Positions 25,981 to 36,600 of a stretch of DNA of 64,000 bases are shown here, piece by piece. The DNA comes from Clostridium brassicae (lineage in GTDB: Bacteria; Bacillota; Clostridia; Clostridiales; Clostridiaceae), in NCBI RefSeq assembly GCF_026738875.1, contig NZ_JAPQFJ010000012.1, positions 83,449 to 147,448 on the forward strand, given 5' to 3'. Positions within the stretch are counted from its first letter, which is position 1, and every line of letters begins with the position of its first letter. The notes beneath the pieces are model-generated. The model ran no database searches. It was given only the letters and a program-made list of their open reading frames with translations, and was not told where the DNA came from. The position numbers and the translations under genes were made by a program.

Positions 25981-28900
25981 TTAATTTTTAACAATTACTT
26001 GTTTTTCTTTTTTTATAATTTTATTTTTTAAATCTTCAAAAATAGTATAAAGAACAGGTATATATATAAGTGTTAGTATTGTTGAGAAAAGAAGTCCTCC
26101 TATAACAACAGTAGCCATAGGAGCTTGAATTTCGGCTCCATCACCTATTCCAAACGCCATAGGTGCAAGACCTAAAATAGTGGTAGATGCAGTCATAAGT
26201 ATAGGTCTTAATCTTATAGGTCCTGCTGCTAATACCGCTTCTCTCCTATCCTCTCCTCTTTTTCTTCTAATATTTATGTAATCTATTAAAACTATAGCAT
26301 TATTAACTACTATACCAGCAAGTATTATTACTCCTATAAAAGCTGGTACACATAAGCTTCTTTCTGTAAAAAATAGTCCTAATGCACCTCCAGCTAAAGC
26401 TAACGGAACTGAAAACATAATTACAAAAGGATTTAATAAAGATTCAAACTGTCCAGCAAGCACCATATATACTAGTATTATTGCTGCAACTAAAGCCTTT
26501 GATAAATCTATAAACGCTTCTTGCATATCTTCATTTTCCCCGCCTATATTATAAGTATAACCTGATGGCATCTTAATTTTTTGTAATTTACTTTCTACAT
26601 CTTTAGCAACACTTTTTAAATCTCTGCCTAAAATTTGACTTGTAACACTTACAACTCTAACTTGATCATTTCTATTTATAGCTGCTGGTCCTCTTTTAAT
26701 TTCTACATCTGCTACTAGATTTAAAGGTATATTTGCTCCTGTGGGTGATTGAATCATAATATTTTTAAGATTAGTTACGCTTTGCTTATATATTTCATCA
26801 CCTTTTACCACTACATCTATATCTTCATCTTTATATTTATATGTTGTAGCAGTTTTACCTGATATAGTTCCATGTATCTGTGATGAAATCTGTGAGGCTG
26901 TAAGATTATATTGAGATGCAATTTTTCTATTTAGTTTAATCCTAAGTTCTGGTTTACCATCACCTAAACTACTCTCGACTTCTCTTGTTCCTGCTACAGA
27001 CTCTATAGTGTTTTTAAATTTATTTGATATCTCTTTTAATGTATCTAAATTCTCACCCTTTATTTCTATAGAAATAGGTGCTGAACCACTTACACTCATG
27101 CCACTACTGTTTTTAAAACTTATTTTTGCTCCTGCAATATCTTTACTTTCCTTTCTTAGTTTGTCCATTATTTGCTTAACATCTAATTCTCTTTCTTTTA
27201 ATGGTTTTAATTTTACAATTACTTGTGCTGTATTCTTTTTGTTTCCACTACCAGAAGACATATCTCCTTCGCCTATATTAACAAAAAAAGTGTCTATTTC
27301 TTTAATCTTCTCAGATTTCTTTTCTATTCTATTAACTATATCTCTAGTATCATTAATACTAGCCCCATCCGGTAGTTCTACATTTATAGTAAACATACCT
27401 TGATCTGATTCCGGGAAAAATTCAGCTCCAACTTTACTTAAACATACCATACTTATAATGAATATAACCATACCCACAAAAATTGTTTTCTTTCTGTTAG
27501 ATAGGCTCCAATCTAAAATCTTTCTATATCTAGACTCTACTCTATGAAAAATTCCATTTATTTTAACTTTCTTATTTTCATCAGACATAATATCATTTTC
27601 ATGTATTATTTTACTTTCATTTAATAAAATAGAAGCTAACATAGGGATAAAAGTAAGAGATACAACTAATGAAGCTACAAGAGAAAATACAACAGTCAAT
27701 GCTAAATCCTTAAAAAGTTCCCCTGTAATTCCTGAAGTAAATGCTATTGGAAGAAAAACAGCTACTGTAGTCAATGTAGATGCTATTACCGAAGCTCCTA
27801 CTTCACTTGCACCATTAACTGCCGCTTCTTTTCTTGTACGTCCCTCTTGAATAAATCTATAAATGTTTTCTAAAACAACTATAGCATTATCCACAAGCAT
27901 ACCTACACCAAGAGCAAGTCCTCCTAATGTCATTAAATTTAATGTAATATCTGCAAAATATAAAAGTACAAAAGTTGCTATTATTGAAATTGGTATAGCT
28001 GTACCGATTATAAGAGTACTTTTTATATTTCTCAAAAATACAAATAAAATTAAAACGGCAAGTATTCCACCTAATACAGCAGTATTTTCAACATTTTTTA
28101 TAGAACTATTTATATAATCTGCTTGATCAAACAAAACTTTTATCTTTGTATCAGGGTATTTTCCCTGTAAAATTTCAATTTGTTTTTTTACTTTTTTAGA
28201 AACTTGAACTGTATTTGAATCTGATTGTTTTTGAATATTTATACTAATACAATTTTTCCCATTATCTATAGCTATTAAATTTTGTTCTTTATTTCCTAAT
28301 TGAACTGTTGCAATATCCTTTAGTAAAACTACTCCTCCTGTTTTTAAAGGTATCGATATATCTTCTATATCTTGTATTGATTTGAATTCACCCATAGTTC
28401 TAACTAATAAATCTTGACTTCCTTTATTTACTTTTCCCCCAGGTAAATTTAAGTTTTCTGCTGTTAAAATATCAGATATATAATCTATACTTAATTTATA
28501 CCCTTCTAACTTTTCTTGGTTTAATGATACTGTTATCTCATTCTGAAGTCCTCCACTAACTTTGGCAGAAGCTACTCCAGCTACTCTTTCAATTTCTGGC
28601 TGTATATTATTTTCTACAAAACTTTGAAGTTGTGATAAATTTTTACCTCCAGTTATACTTATCATCATAACCGCTTGAGCATTAGGATCTATTTTTAAAA
28701 CCATAGGTTCCTCTGACCCTTTAGGTAAAAGTCTTTTAGCCATATCAATTTTTTCTCTCATATCTAAAGTTGCAAAGTCCATGTCTGTACCTGAATTAAA
28801 TTCAGCTATAACTACAGAAGATCCTTCAGAATTTATTGATTTTACATTTTTAATATTGGGTGTAGTTTCAATAGATTGTTCTATAGGCTTAGTGACTAGT

Positions 28901-29082
28901 TTTTCTACTTCTTCTGGTCCAACATTAGGATATCCTGTTGATACAACTGCTATAGGTATATTTATATCTGGAAGTAAGTCTACAGATAAATTTGTAAGTG
29001 ACACCACCCCAAGTAATATAACTACAAGTACAGCCATAAATATAGTCACTGGTCTTTTAACAGATATTTTAGCTAAATTCAT
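25981..29082 (-). CDS. RND-family efflux transporter (AcrB/MdtB-like), system 2
   Basis: A 1033-aa inner-membrane-type RND pump with two halves of six membrane segments and large loops. Seen are the N-terminus ISVKRPVTIFMAVLVVILLG, the segment-4 motif GVGMLVDNAIVVLENIYR with its proton-relay Asp, and the second-half motif VVNNAIVLIDYINIRRKRGE with GPIRLRPILMTASTTILGLA. It uses the proton gradient to expel drugs, lipophiles or metabolites; the substrate is unknown. The start ATG overlaps the stop of the membrane-fusion gene at 29079-29082 by 4 bases, so the two are translationally coupled. No outer TolC-like gene is inside this unit, unlike the neighbouring system. Confidence 0.9.
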   Translation of the reverse strand: MNLAKISVKRPVTIFMAVLVVILLGVVSLTNLSVDLLPDINIPIAVVSTGYPNVGPEEVEKLVTKPIEQSIETTPNIKNVKSINSEGSSVVIAEFNSGTDMDFATLDMREKIDMAKRLLPKGSEEPMVLKIDPNAQAVMMISITGGKNLSQLQSFVENNIQPEIERVAGVASAKVSGGLQNEITVSLNQEKLEGYKLSIDYISDILTAENLNLPGGKVNKGSQDLLVRTMGEFKSIQDIEDISIPLKTGGVVLLKDIATVQLGNKEQNLIAIDNGKNCISINIQKQSDSNTVQVSKKVKKQIEILQGKYPDTKIKVLFDQADYINSSIKNVENTAVLGGILAVLILFVFLRNIKSTLIIGTAIPISIIATFVLLYFADITLNLMTLGGLALGVGMLVDNAIVVLENIYRFIQEGRTRKEAAVNGASEVGASVIASTLTTVAVFLPIAFTSGITGELFKDLALTVVFSLVASLVVSLTFIPMLASILLNESKIIHENDIMSDENKKVKINGIFHRVESRYRKILDWSLSNRKKTIFVGMVIFIISMVCLSKVGAEFFPESDQGMFTINVELPDGASINDTRDIVNRIEKKSEKIKEIDTFFVNIGEGDMSSGSGNKKNTAQVIVKLKPLKERELDVKQIMDKLRKESKDIAGAKISFKNSSGMSVSGSAPISIEIKGENLDTLKEISNKFKNTIESVAGTREVESSLGDGKPELRIKLNRKIASQYNLTASQISSQIHGTISGKTATTYKYKDEDIDVVVKGDEIYKQSVTNLKNIMIQSPTGANIPLNLVADVEIKRGPAAINRNDQVRVVSVTSQILGRDLKSVAKDVESKLQKIKMPSGYTYNIGGENEDMQEAFIDLSKALVAAIILVYMVLAGQFESLLNPFVIMFSVPLALAGGALGLFFTERSLCVPAFIGVIILAGIVVNNAIVLIDYINIRRKRGEDRREAVLAAGPIRLRPILMTASTTILGLAPMAFGIGDGAEIQAPMATVVIGGLLFSTILTLIYIPVLYTIFEDLKNKIIKKEKQVIVKN

Positions 29083-30383
29083 TTCTTATTACCTCCAACA
29101 ACCTTTACTACTGTACCATTTTTAACGTAATTTTGACCTTTTTCGATTATTCTTTCATTAATATTTAATCCTTTTTTAATTTCAACATACTGTCCGTTAT
29201 CTAATCCTAACTCTACCTTTTTCTCAATAGCTTTTCCATTACTTTCAACATACACAATAGGATCACCATCATTTGCAATAATGGCTTCACTCTTCACTAC
29301 CAACACATCTTTTTTATAATCTGTATTAAATTCAACCTTAGCAAACATACCTGGCTTAATTTTATGATTTTTATTGTTAATCTCTATTTCTATAGAATAT
29401 AAATTAGTTTGAGGGTTAGCAACTGGATTTATAAAAGAAATCTTACCAGTGATTTTTTTATCAGCTACTGCTGGTACTGTTAATTCTATTGAACTTCCAC
29501 TTTTAAACTTATTTATAAGCTTCTCTGTTACATCAGCTTTTACATAAACCTTATCCAAAGAAATTATAGTTATAGCTGGCTGAGCATTAGATGCCATTTC
29601 CCCTTTTTCTACATTTATATTATAAATTACTCCACTTGCAGGTGATGTAACAATCATATCTTGTACACCTTTTAAAGCTTGTTCATATGCTGCCTTAGCT
29701 TGATTATATCCTGACTCTGATTGTTTAATGGCAATATTAGCTTGATTAATACTATTTTCTGATTGCTTATAAGCTTTTTCTGCTTGGTATAGCTGAGCTT
29801 CAAGTGTTTTTATAGACTTATCTGATGCCGCAAGTTCAGCTTGTTCATATTCAGCCTTTGATATAATTCCAAGTTCATATAATTTTTTACTTCTTTCCAA
29901 GTTAACCTTTGCATTCTGAATTTTTTCATAATTTAAATCATAATTTGCTTTTGCCAAATCATAATTAGCTTTTGCTGAAGTTACCACGTCATTTGCTTGA
30001 TTTACCCCAAATTTTGCTTGTTCAACACCAGTTTCTGCACCTTCTAAACTTGCTTTTGCTTGTTTAACTCTTTCATTTGCATCACTTTGATCTAATACCA
30101 TTAGAACCTGCCCTTCACTAACTACATCTCCAACCTTTATAGGCATATCTATAATTTTACCTGCAAATTTAGGTGATACAGCTATATCATTTTTTCCAGC
30201 TATTTTTCCTGTAACTATAGTTGAATTAAAAATAACGTCTTTTTTAGCCACCCCTATTTCTACAGGTATGTACTCTTTTTGACTTTGTAAAGTATCAGTA
30301 GCATCTTTTTTAGTTCCACAAGAAGTAAAAAATATTGCTGCCAACACTAGATAAATTAACACTTTAAATGTTTTTTTTCTCAT
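29079..30383 (-). CDS. membrane-fusion (HlyD/AcrA-like) lipoprotein, system 2
   Basis: A 434-aa periplasmic-adaptor-type protein. Signal peptide with lipobox FFTSC at about residue 22. Lipoyl half-motif KIIDMPIKVGDVVSEGQVLM, a long coiled-coil hairpin (about 95-235: QAKASLEGAETGVEQAKFGV ... QSENSINQANIAIKQSESGY), the returning lipoyl half VTSPASGVIYNINVEKGEMA, then beta-barrel and MPD-type domains. It links the RND pump at 25981-29082 to other envelope parts. Start ATG with AAGGAGG nine bases upstream. It has its own extended -10 promoter near 30420, and a terminator separates it from the upstream TolC genes. Confidence 0.85.
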   Translation of the reverse strand: MRKKTFKVLIYLVLAAIFFTSCGTKKDATDTLQSQKEYIPVEIGVAKKDVIFNSTIVTGKIAGKNDIAVSPKFAGKIIDMPIKVGDVVSEGQVLMVLDQSDANERVKQAKASLEGAETGVEQAKFGVNQANDVVTSAKANYDLAKANYDLNYEKIQNAKVNLERSKKLYELGIISKAEYEQAELAASDKSIKTLEAQLYQAEKAYKQSENSINQANIAIKQSESGYNQAKAAYEQALKGVQDMIVTSPASGVIYNINVEKGEMASNAQPAITIISLDKVYVKADVTEKLINKFKSGSSIELTVPAVADKKITGKISFINPVANPQTNLYSIEIEINNKNHKIKPGMFAKVEFNTDYKKDVLVVKSEAIIANDGDPIVYVESNGKAIEKKVELGLDNGQYVEIKKGLNINERIIEKGQNYVKNGTVVKVVGGNKK

Positions 30384-30419
30384 ATAAGTTCCTCCTTAGA
30401 TTAGAGTATTTAATAAGTT

Positions 30420-30425
30420 ATTATA
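30420..30425 (-). promoter_or_regulatory. extended -10 promoter of efflux system 2
   Basis: Minus strand TATGGTATAAT: a TG-N-TATAAT extended -10 (hexamer 30425-30420) about 37 bases before the ATG. A TTGATA lies 20 bases upstream, too far to be an ideal -35. Confidence 0.5.
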
Positions 30426-30457
30426 CCATATTTTTTATTATGATCTATCAATTTCAT

Positions 30458-30477
30458 GGGGACAGATCACAATTTTT
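30458..30477 (+). repeat. GGGGACA-type REP-like half element
   Basis: GGGGACAGATCACAATTTTT resembles the ends of REP elements mobilised by IS200-like (RAYT) transposases. A similar sequence with both ends is at 51383-51440. No transposase is nearby. Confidence 0.3.
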
Positions 30478-30578
30478 CCTAATAATTCATTTAATTACTT
30501 TATAATAATCTCTTAAGATTATGTCACGATCATTATCTGGATATTTTTCTGCAAATTCTTCTTTTACTCAAAAAAATA

Positions 30579-30612
30579 AAAATTACTATAAGACCTTCCC
30601 TATAGTAATTTT
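30579..30612 (-). terminator. terminator of the TetR-controlled efflux operon
   Basis: AAAATTACTATA/TATAGTAATTTT, a 12-bp perfect stem with a 10-base loop, followed on the minus strand by TTTTTATTTTTTT. It separates efflux system 1 (upstream) from system 2. Confidence 0.75.
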
Positions 30613-30721
30613 CATTTAACATTAATCCCATCTATATGATTTTATATACTTCAATTGTTCATAATCAAAATAAATATACCATATTAACTTCCATTTAGCA
30701 TTTTAGTTTCCATAGTGAATT

Positions 30722-30927
30722 TATTTTAGTATATATTTTAAAATTATTAAGTTAATTATAATAAGAAATTACAATTCTTGTTTAGTATAGCTTTTGTAGC
30801 GTTTAGGACTTTCATATGTTTGAGCCTTAGCGAGTTTATGAAAGTTTAGCTACATAAGATATACTAAATTTAGAATCGTTTTCGAAATTATACAAACTCA
30901 ATAATTTATTAAATATATACTAAAATA
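30722..30927. repeat. 206-bp imperfect palindrome with conserved 20-nt centre (copy 2)
   Basis: The outer arms TATTTTAGTATATATTT pair exactly with their complement at 30911-30927. Pairing continues with interruptions to the inner stem GTTTAGTATAGC.../...GATATACTAAAT. The centre GTTTGAGCCTTAGCGAGTTT (30818-30837) is the exact reverse complement of 1971-1990. Arm sequences differ from copy 1 except for the ATTCT..TTT / AAACAAGAAT pair 39 bases from the centre. No ORF inside. It lies between the operon terminator at 30579 and the second TolC gene. Confidence 0.75.
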
Positions 30928-30962
30928 GGTAAGCCTTTCAAAACTTAATTCTAAATGCTGAA

Positions 30963-32099
30963 TTATTTAAGTGCTTTTTTAGTAAAATTCTTAAATTGTT
31001 CTACTGCCACATAATAATTAAGTTTTGCTTTATTATATTCACATGAAGCACTTAAAACTTTTTCTTCTGCTGCCTTTACTTCTAATTCCGTACCTGTACC
31101 TGCTTCAAATTTAGTTTTTTCTGTTTTCAACATAGTTTCAGCTTTTTCACAATCCAATTTCTTAACTTTAATATCATTATCTAGATTTATTATATTATTG
31201 TAATCCATTCTTACTTTTGCTTCTACATTTTTCTTTTCATCATCGAGTTTATATTTTGTTTCTATAATATCATCTTCTAATTGGTTTTCTCTTTCTTTAT
31301 AGTCTCCTTTTGGATTCACAGCATTTTCAAGCTCACTTTTATCATCTTTTACATAGGTATGGACAATAGCCTTTTCTCTTGAATCAATATCTTCTTTGGC
31401 TATTAGTGAAGTTATTGTGTAATATTTCTTTAGCATGGTTTCAATAACATTTTCTAAATTTTTAACTTCATATACTTTATAAGGAATCTCTGCTTTTTTT
31501 AAGTTTAATTTTTTATCTACAGGAGTTCCTATTTTCATATTCAGTTCCATTCTAATCTTCTCTTCATCATTTTTTAGTTGCTGAAGCTTTACCTCTGCAT
31601 CCTTTAAATTTGCCTCATCATCAATTAGTGATACTGGTGATTCTGTCCCTGCATCGATCTTTGCTTTTTTGTATTCTAAAAGTTTTTTCATTCTTTCAAT
31701 GGTTTTTTGTTGAAGTTGTATCAACTGATCTTGAAGCATTATTTCATAATATCCTTTGGTAGATTCAACTATAGCCTTATCTTGCGCCTGGTCTCTTTCC
31801 CATTCAATATCTTTTATTTCTTGCTGTATTCTTAACGGAGTAATATATTCTTTCATATCTTCATCGAAATTTGAATCTTTATCATCTTTTTTTGTAGCTT
31901 CATCATACCATTTTTCTTTTACTTGAATCTTTTTCTTAAAAAAATTTAGCTCGTTGTTGTTACTTGTAGTAAGTTCAATTATATCATTTAAATTCAATTC
32001 TGAGCCTTTATCCGCAGCTCCTAGTGCAGATATAACTGCTATACCTAATACTGATACTAATGTTATAGCTGCAGTTAATAATTTCACTTTTTTCTTCAT
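30963..32099 (-). CDS. TolC-like outer-efflux-type protein, second copy
   Basis: A 378-aa secreted protein with signal peptide (LLTAAITLVSVLGIAVISAL). The remainder is alpha-helical with paired long coiled coils of the OEP/TolC pattern: LNLNDIIELTTSNNNELNFF at the start, KGYYEIMLQDQLIQLQQKTI, YKKAKIDAGTESPVSLIDDE and TKFEAGTGTELEVKAAEEKV in the second repeat. In diderms TolC forms the outer channel; a monoderm Clostridium lacks an outer membrane, so the role here (a wall-spanning duct or an adaptor) is unknown. It lies 22 bases after the first TolC-like gene. It is shorter than typical TolC (about 430-490 aa) and lacks an obvious porin beta-strand region. Confidence 0.7.
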   Translation of the reverse strand: MKKKVKLLTAAITLVSVLGIAVISALGAADKGSELNLNDIIELTTSNNNELNFFKKKIQVKEKWYDEATKKDDKDSNFDEDMKEYITPLRIQQEIKDIEWERDQAQDKAIVESTKGYYEIMLQDQLIQLQQKTIERMKKLLEYKKAKIDAGTESPVSLIDDEANLKDAEVKLQQLKNDEEKIRMELNMKIGTPVDKKLNLKKAEIPYKVYEVKNLENVIETMLKKYYTITSLIAKEDIDSREKAIVHTYVKDDKSELENAVNPKGDYKERENQLEDDIIETKYKLDDEKKNVEAKVRMDYNNIINLDNDIKVKKLDCEKAETMLKTEKTKFEAGTGTELEVKAAEEKVLSASCEYNKAKLNYYVAVEQFKNFTKKALK

Positions 32100-32121
32100 A
32101 TTAACTTACTACTCCTTTCCC

Positions 32122-33630
32122 TTAATATTTAGGTCCTACTTTACTAGCTTTTTCAAGCTTGTAAAGTGCTATATTATAATTTCTCAAAGCAGTATTGTGA
32201 TCCATTTGTGCTTTATTTAATCCAAGTTCTGCATCCCAAATCAATGATATAGGTTTAGTTTCAGCTTCATAAGCTTTCTTAGCTGATTCTAATTGCTGCT
32301 TTGCCTTGTCCATGTTTTTAACTGCTAAATCTATTTGTCTTTTTTTCTGTATAACATCTAAATAAGCATTCTGTATATTTTCTTTTACATTCTTTTTATT
32401 ATCATCTAATGCTACATCAGCTTCATCTAATTCTTTTTCAGCATTAAGCCATTCATAGTCATCATCATCAAAATAATCTTTTATTATATCAAAGGTTCTT
32501 TTCTTTTCTTCTAAATCTACTTTACAATCATGTATCTCACTTCTATTATTTAAAGCACTACTTAAATAACTTTCATATTTTTGAGGTTCTTTTATAGAAT
32601 TATTTAAATTATCACTTAATTGAACTTCCTCTTTAAGATCTATACCTAATGTCTTTTTAAATTGAATTTGTCCATTTTCTATATTTCTTTTTAGATTATC
32701 AAGGTCTAGCTTAGTTTTATCAAGTTCAATTTTAGTAAGATTTTTTTGAAGCTCTGATGACATTCCCACTTCATAAGATTTAACTAAATCATTATATCCT
32801 TTAAGCATCCTATCATATAGTTGTTTTTTTAGATTGTAACCTTCTTCAGCATATAAAAGATTATCATAGGCTTCTTTTATTTTAAAATCTACAGTTTCAT
32901 TAGCTAACTCCCTCTTTTTTACTGTTTTTTGTATCATACATTGAACCGTATACCATGGTATGTCTCTAGGTTTGATAAATATATTATATTCTTCTTTAGA
33001 AGTTAATTGTTTTGGTGCTCCTGTTTCTTTATCTGCAAGTCCCATAGCTATAAGTTTTGCCTTACCTGCCTCAAACTTTGCAAGTTCTGCTTGAAGCTCA
33101 GCATACTTTTTATTCATCGTATCTATATCTGTTCCCTTTTCAGCAAGGCTCTGATTTATTTTATCTATAATTGCCTTAGCTTTTTCAATTCCAGCCTTTA
33201 TAGCCGCTATTTTATCTTTATTTTCCTCTGTATTGGGAATTGTTTTTAACTGTTCTTCTAGTTGGGTAAGATTCTTTTGAGCTTCAGCATATCCTTGCAC
33301 AGTACTCTCTAGTTGCTTTTTTAAATTTTTAAATTCCTCACTATTTATTTTTTTGTAAGCAGCTTTATATTCTTCAAATGCGTCTTTAGCATCCTCAGCA
33401 TCTTTACTTAAATCCTTATACTTTTTAAACTTTCTGTCTAGAGTATTAAGTCCAGTCTCAAGCCTTTTTAAATCATTATTATTTTTCATTGCTAGCTTAA
33501 CAGCCTCTTCTTTTGACAACTTAAATGTATTTTTAGAAGTAGCAGCACTCGTTGAAAGTACTGCCCCTCCTAAAAATATAGATGTAATACTTAGGATTAA
33601 TATCTTCAATATAGATTTTTTATTCTTCAT
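32122..33630 (-). CDS. TolC-like outer-efflux-type protein, first copy
   Basis: A 502-aa secreted protein. Signal peptide MKNKKSILKILILSITSIFL...STSAA. The TolC/OEP pattern is visible in FKLSKEEAVKLAMKNNNDLK, the returning helix LLYAEEGYNLKKQLYDRMLK, YEVGMSSELQKNLTKIELDK, KEENIQ-like blocks such as KKNVKENIQNAYLDVIQKKR, and ETKPISLIWDAELGLNKAQM. An extra coiled-coil insert (about residues 60-210) precedes the usual first helix pair. The gap to the upstream RND gene is 6 bases and to the next TolC-like gene 22, so all four genes form one operon. Likely partner of the RND pump and fusion lipoprotein. Confidence 0.75.
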   Translation of the reverse strand: MKNKKSILKILILSITSIFLGGAVLSTSAATSKNTFKLSKEEAVKLAMKNNNDLKRLETGLNTLDRKFKKYKDLSKDAEDAKDAFEEYKAAYKKINSEEFKNLKKQLESTVQGYAEAQKNLTQLEEQLKTIPNTEENKDKIAAIKAGIEKAKAIIDKINQSLAEKGTDIDTMNKKYAELQAELAKFEAGKAKLIAMGLADKETGAPKQLTSKEEYNIFIKPRDIPWYTVQCMIQKTVKKRELANETVDFKIKEAYDNLLYAEEGYNLKKQLYDRMLKGYNDLVKSYEVGMSSELQKNLTKIELDKTKLDLDNLKRNIENGQIQFKKTLGIDLKEEVQLSDNLNNSIKEPQKYESYLSSALNNRSEIHDCKVDLEEKKRTFDIIKDYFDDDDYEWLNAEKELDEADVALDDNKKNVKENIQNAYLDVIQKKRQIDLAVKNMDKAKQQLESAKKAYEAETKPISLIWDAELGLNKAQMDHNTALRNYNIALYKLEKASKVGPKY

Positions 33631-33636
33631 ATTTCA

Positions 33637-36600
33637 TCATCCCTTTAAAGAGCTTCCATTGTCCATTCTAATTTTAACTCTTTGTTTAATTTTTGTAGAA
33701 TGTGTATCAATTATATTGTATAAAACTGGTATAATAATTAATGTCAATAATGTAGATACAATCAAGCCACACATTAATGCAACTCCCATAGGCGTAAACA
33801 TAGGATCACCAGACATTACTACTGGTACAAGTCCCATAACTGTTGTAAATGCACTTAGTATTATAGGACTAAATCTCCTTTGCATAGCACCTCTACATGC
33901 CTCATCTATCTCACAGCCATCTTCTTTTGCTTTATTTATATATTCGATTAAAAGTATACCATTCTTAACAACTACTCCAACCAAACTTACAATTCCCATA
34001 AAAGCCATTAATGAAAGAGGTTGTCTAAATAAGAATAATCCAAAAATAGATCCTATTAATGATAATGGTATTGTTAAGAAAATTATAAATGGTTGAATAA
34101 ATGAGTTGAATTGTATAAGAAGAATTATATAAATGAAGAATATAGCAATTATTGCAGATGTTCCAAGTTTACCAAAATATTTTACTATATCTTCTTTTTC
34201 CCCACGGAACTCAACTTCAGCACCTTTTAAATCCATTGTTTTTAATTTTTCTTCTATAAGTTTTTGAGTATCAACTGCGTTTCCGCCTGGCTCTACGTCT
34301 ACATATACTGTTATACAATCCGCCCTATCAAACCTTTTTATAGTATCTATTTGAGTTTTAAGGTTAACTTTAGCAATTTCCTTTAGAAGAACCTTATGTC
34401 CTGCTACTGTTGATTTTATTTCTAAATTCTCTAGTTTTTCTTTTGTATCTATACTACTACTTACAATAACACTAAATTCTTTACCATTTATTCTATAAAC
34501 AGATGCCTCTGATCCTCTTAATGCTATGTTTATCTGTCTTTCTATGTCAAATTTCATAATTCCAAGTTGTGATGCCATATCAGGGTCAATATCTACTTTA
34601 TATTGATAAGTTCTCTCTGCAGCATCATCACGAACATTTGTAGCCCCTTCAATCTGACTCGCCATATTTTGGATTTTAGTAGAAATAGGATATAAATCTT
34701 TTATGTCATTTCCCTTAACATGCATTACTATAGGTGCTTGTCTTGGTGCAGCATACTGTAATGGAAAAATTCTTGACTTAGAACCTAAGAGTTTAGAATC
34801 CAATTCTTTTTGAAGAAATCCTGAAAACTCTTCAACATTTTTAAATCTTCCCCCCGCTTTAAGGTCAAAATCAATCTTAGTTTGTGCAAAGTCTTTAGAA
34901 GGTACTGCTGGTGGCATAGCAACCCAGAATTTAGGTAATCCATCTCCTATTCCTGTAGTACAACTTTTGACTTCTGGCTGAGCCTTTAATATCTTCTCTA
35001 GCTCACGAGACATTTTTTCTGTTGCCTGTATATCTCCTTTTTTCTCTATAGTTGTATCTATATAAAGCATATTTTTATTAGAATAAGGGAAAAATTGAAG
35101 TCCTAATTTTGTAAGTACAAATAACGCTATTGCTAAAATTCCAATTGTTATTCCTATTGTCACCTTTTTATTTGCAAGTCCGAAATCTAATAATTTTGCA
35201 AAGGTCTTACGAACTTTTCCGTCTCCCTTCTTCTTTTTCTTCTCATTAGTTTTCTTAAAGAACATGGTAGCTAGTGCAGGAGTTATAAACATAGCACAAA
35301 TGTATGAAGCTATTAGTGATATTATAACAACCTGTGGAATATTTTCAACATAATTTCCTGCTACTCCAGGTAAAGTAAGTAATGGAGCAAATGCTGCTAC
35401 TGTTGTTAAAGTTGATGTAAATATAGGTATGGAAGACTCCTTACTTCCTTCTATAGCTGCCGTTACATTATCAAATCCCTCATCTATTTTAACTTGAACC
35501 GCATCATTTATTACAATAGCATTATCCACTAGAATCCCCAGGGCTATAATAAGTGCCATAGTTGAAATTTGATGCACCTTTATTCCCAAGAACTGCATAG
35601 CTATGAAACTTAGCATTATAGAAATAGGTAATGCTGTCGATACAACTATTGAGTTTCTTATTCCTACTCCAGCAAATATTACAATAACAACCAAAATGAT
35701 ACCTTCTACTAAGTTAGTCATAAAATTCGTAACTGAGTCATCTACATCAGTTGGTTGATATAAAACCTCATAGAAATTTAAATCTGATGGTAAGTCTTTT
35801 TTAATATTTTCTATCTCTTTTCTAACATCCTTACCTATAAGAACTATATTTTTGTTTTCCTCAAAGTGTCCCGTTAATAAAATAGCGTTCTTACTTTCTT
35901 GTTTATACCTAGAAGAATCATCTTCATATGCCATATGAATATTAGCAATATCTTTAAGTCTTACTATTGCTCCAGTATCAGTGGAAACATATACAACTAC
36001 ATTTTCAATATCTTTTATAGAATCATACCCATTACTTGTAACAACATCTATTCTTGAGCTCTTACTTTCTATAGCTCCAGGTGGTATTTTTACATTTTGA
36101 GCCTTAACTACTTTTAAAACATCTTCTAGTGAAATAGGATAGTTGTTTAATTTATTAACATCTACATCTATTCTTACTTCTTTTTCAAGTTTACCATTTA
36201 TATCAAACTTACTAACACCATCTATTTTTGATAACTTGTCTCTTATTTCTTCTGCATATGTGTTTAATTGATCATAAGAATAATTATCTCCTGATAAACT
36301 TATTATCATTCCCGCTGTTGAAATTAAATCTGTATTAATTGTACTTGCAAAACATTCGCTTGGAAGTTCAGATTTTTTATCATTTACTTTATCTCTTAAT
36401 TCTCTCCACGCCTTGTCCTCATCTGCATTATCTTTTAAGAAAACAAGAACAACTGAAACACTGTTTTTAGAATAAGATTCAGTAAAATCATATCCATCTA
36501 TCTCCGATGATGCATCCTCTATCTTCTTAGTAACTAAGTTTTTAACATCTTCAGGAGTTCCTCCAGGATATACAGTTATTACCATAGCTACTCCAACTGA

